Positions 63,368 through 64,000 of a DNA stretch of 64,000 bases are shown here, one piece after another. Location: the NCBI RefSeq assembly GCF_000518485.1, contig NZ_JADR01000010.1, positions 1 through 64,000 of the forward strand, in the 5' to 3' direction. How positions within the stretch are numbered: the first letter of the stretch is position 1; each line of letters opens with the position of its first letter. The notes under the pieces were generated by a model. It ran no database searches and had not been told where the DNA came from. It saw nothing but the letters and a program-made list of their open reading frames with translations. The stretch comes from Olleya marilimosa CAM030 (GTDB taxonomy: Bacteria; Bacteroidota; Bacteroidia; Flavobacteriales; Flavobacteriaceae). The translations under genes and the position numbers were made by a program.

Positions 63368-64000
63368 GCTTTTAACTTAACAATACTATGCTTTAAAACT
63401 TGTTTTAGCTTCTTAGGCATTATGTCGTTGATGGAATAGGATTGATTAATCTCTATTTCAATTCCTATATAGTTTTTTTTAAATTGTTGCCTTAAAGCAG
63501 TTGTAAAACCATCTGCTTTTCCTAAATACGGATAATTATATCTGACACGATAGCCAGGGTTTAAAGCAATAATATTTCTTTTTAACTTAGTAGCGTACTG
63601 TTTTTCTTGTTCAAGTCTGGAATCATATAAAATACCAATGTCGCATTGTCTTACCTCTAAGTTTAAGACAGGAGTAAAAGAGTGAATGGATAAGTGTAGG
63701 ACGCTTATATTTTGTTTTAATTGTAAAGCTATATAATCTGTAACAGCTTGTCTGTAGGTGTTGTAGTAGTTGTCAATTAATGTTTGTTTTTGTTCAACTA
63801 AAAGTGGTTTAGTAAATTCTGAAAACAAGTTTTTATTATTTATAGACCTATTTAATTCAATTAAAAGTCGGCTTATAGTACTAAAATTTGAATAATCAGC
63901 AATAGGTTTTAAACACTTAAATACATCTAAAGCACCTAAGTCATAGCCTTTATGTGTATTTAATACTGAAGTATCCGTAAAATACGGTTGATACTCTAAT
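63364..64000 (-). CDS. N-formylglutamate amidohydrolase family protein, cut by window end
   Basis: The frame stays open beyond the window: minus-strand translation of 63829-64000 adds LEYQPYFTDTSVLNTHKGYDLGALDVFKCLKPI and SRLLIELNRSINNKNLFSE, matching the family N-terminus (H-x-G-x-D-x-G-A-L and S-R-x-x-x-x-x-N-R-S), cited here in parts. The apparent TTG start at 63828 is therefore internal, not real. The C-terminal part has LHLSIHSFTPVL and a NYIGIEIEINQSY end. The family hydrolyses N-formyl-glutamate, but flavobacterial members are of uncertain substrate. About 211 residues are visible. Confidence 0.86.
   Translation of the reverse strand, partial: LEYQPYFTDTSVLNTHKGYDLGALDVFKCLKPIADYSNFSTISRLLIELNRSINNKNLFSEFTKPLLVEQKQTLIDNYYNTYRQAVTDYIALQLKQNISVLHLSIHSFTPVLNLEVRQCDIGILYDSRLEQEKQYATKLKRNIIALNPGYRVRYNYPYLGKADGFTTALRQQFKKNYIGIEIEINQSYSINDIMPKKLKQVLKHSIVKLKA

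Noticed and set aside
63364-63828. Complete 154-residue protein starting at TTG
   Set aside because: The frame continues open to the window edge with the conserved N-terminal motifs of N-formylglutamate amidohydrolase, so the TTG is internal.

Overview
This is a strongly AT-rich chromosomal segment of a marine-type member of the Bacteroidota, almost certainly family Flavobacteriaceae. The evidence is the gldJ-porU-porV gliding / type IX secretion (T9SS) cluster, a T9SS sorting-domain cargo protein, FecI/FecR/TonB-receptor regulation, DUF4974-type FecR, no Shine-Dalgarno signals, and repeated Bacteroidota-type -7 boxes (TAnnTTTG) upstream of genes. I see no phage, insertion sequence, CRISPR array or recognised defence island. 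Genus cannot be fixed by eye.

Layout. 1-210: 5S rRNA and terminator. 0.6-5.4 kb: a PIF1-like helicase with HRDC and HTH tail, acyl-CoA dehydrogenase, AnmK. 5.6-11.5 kb: amino-acid dehydrogenase, NhaD antiporter, ExbB-ExbD-TonB energiser and FolC, all on + with tiny gaps. 11.5-16.0 kb: a non-standard chaperone group, made of a mini GrpE-like protein, a long Hsp70-like protein and a convergent membrane protein that starts at TTG. 16.2-16.4 kb: two tRNA-Val(TAC) units, each with its own promoter and terminator. 16.5-28.2 kb: murF, gldJ, porU, porV, cdd, pdhA, pdhC. 28.3-36.4 kb: M28 peptidase, SDR, two small unknowns, ctlX, a TPR histidine kinase and argS. 36.5-45.1 kb: accessory-looking stretch with an unknown protein, a lipoprotein hydrolase, and an ECF sigma / FecR / TonB receptor system next to a lipoprotein, a zincin and a beta-barrel. 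45.3-53.2 kb: fasciclin, CIA30, SprT-like, ManC, DUF389, MlaFE, PafA. 53.2-60.3 kb: a conserved housekeeping block (SdpI-like, ACBP, Psd, CdsA, LUD, FtsH, RsfS on -; BirA on +; SRPBCC, PyrE on -). 60.4-64 kb: NUDIX protein, T9SS repeat protein, and an N-formylglutamate amidohydrolase cut by the window edge.

Most striking observation: the 29-bp motif GTAGGGTAAA-N10-GTTGTCTTA occurs three times with identical spacing, at 41728-41700 (-), 42302-42330 (+) and 42468-42496 (+). The copies sit upstream of fecR-TonB receptor, of a 37-residue single-TM microprotein that ordinary ORF cut-offs miss, and of a lipoprotein built of four ~40-residue units. This looks like the promoter set of the neighbouring ECF sigma factor and defines a compact regulon. 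The second most interesting locus is the GrpE-like / Hsp70-like / membrane-protein group, which has no J-domain partner nearby.

The genes cooperate mainly in envelope biology: TonB energisation feeds TonB receptors; GldJ/PorU/PorV export and process cargo such as the 61-kb repeat protein; CdsA/Psd/MlaFE handle phospholipids; FtsH polices membrane proteins. Starts were moved from the longest reading frame for murF, gldJ, ctlX, the TonB receptor, pafA and the ACBP gene, for reasons given in each entry.
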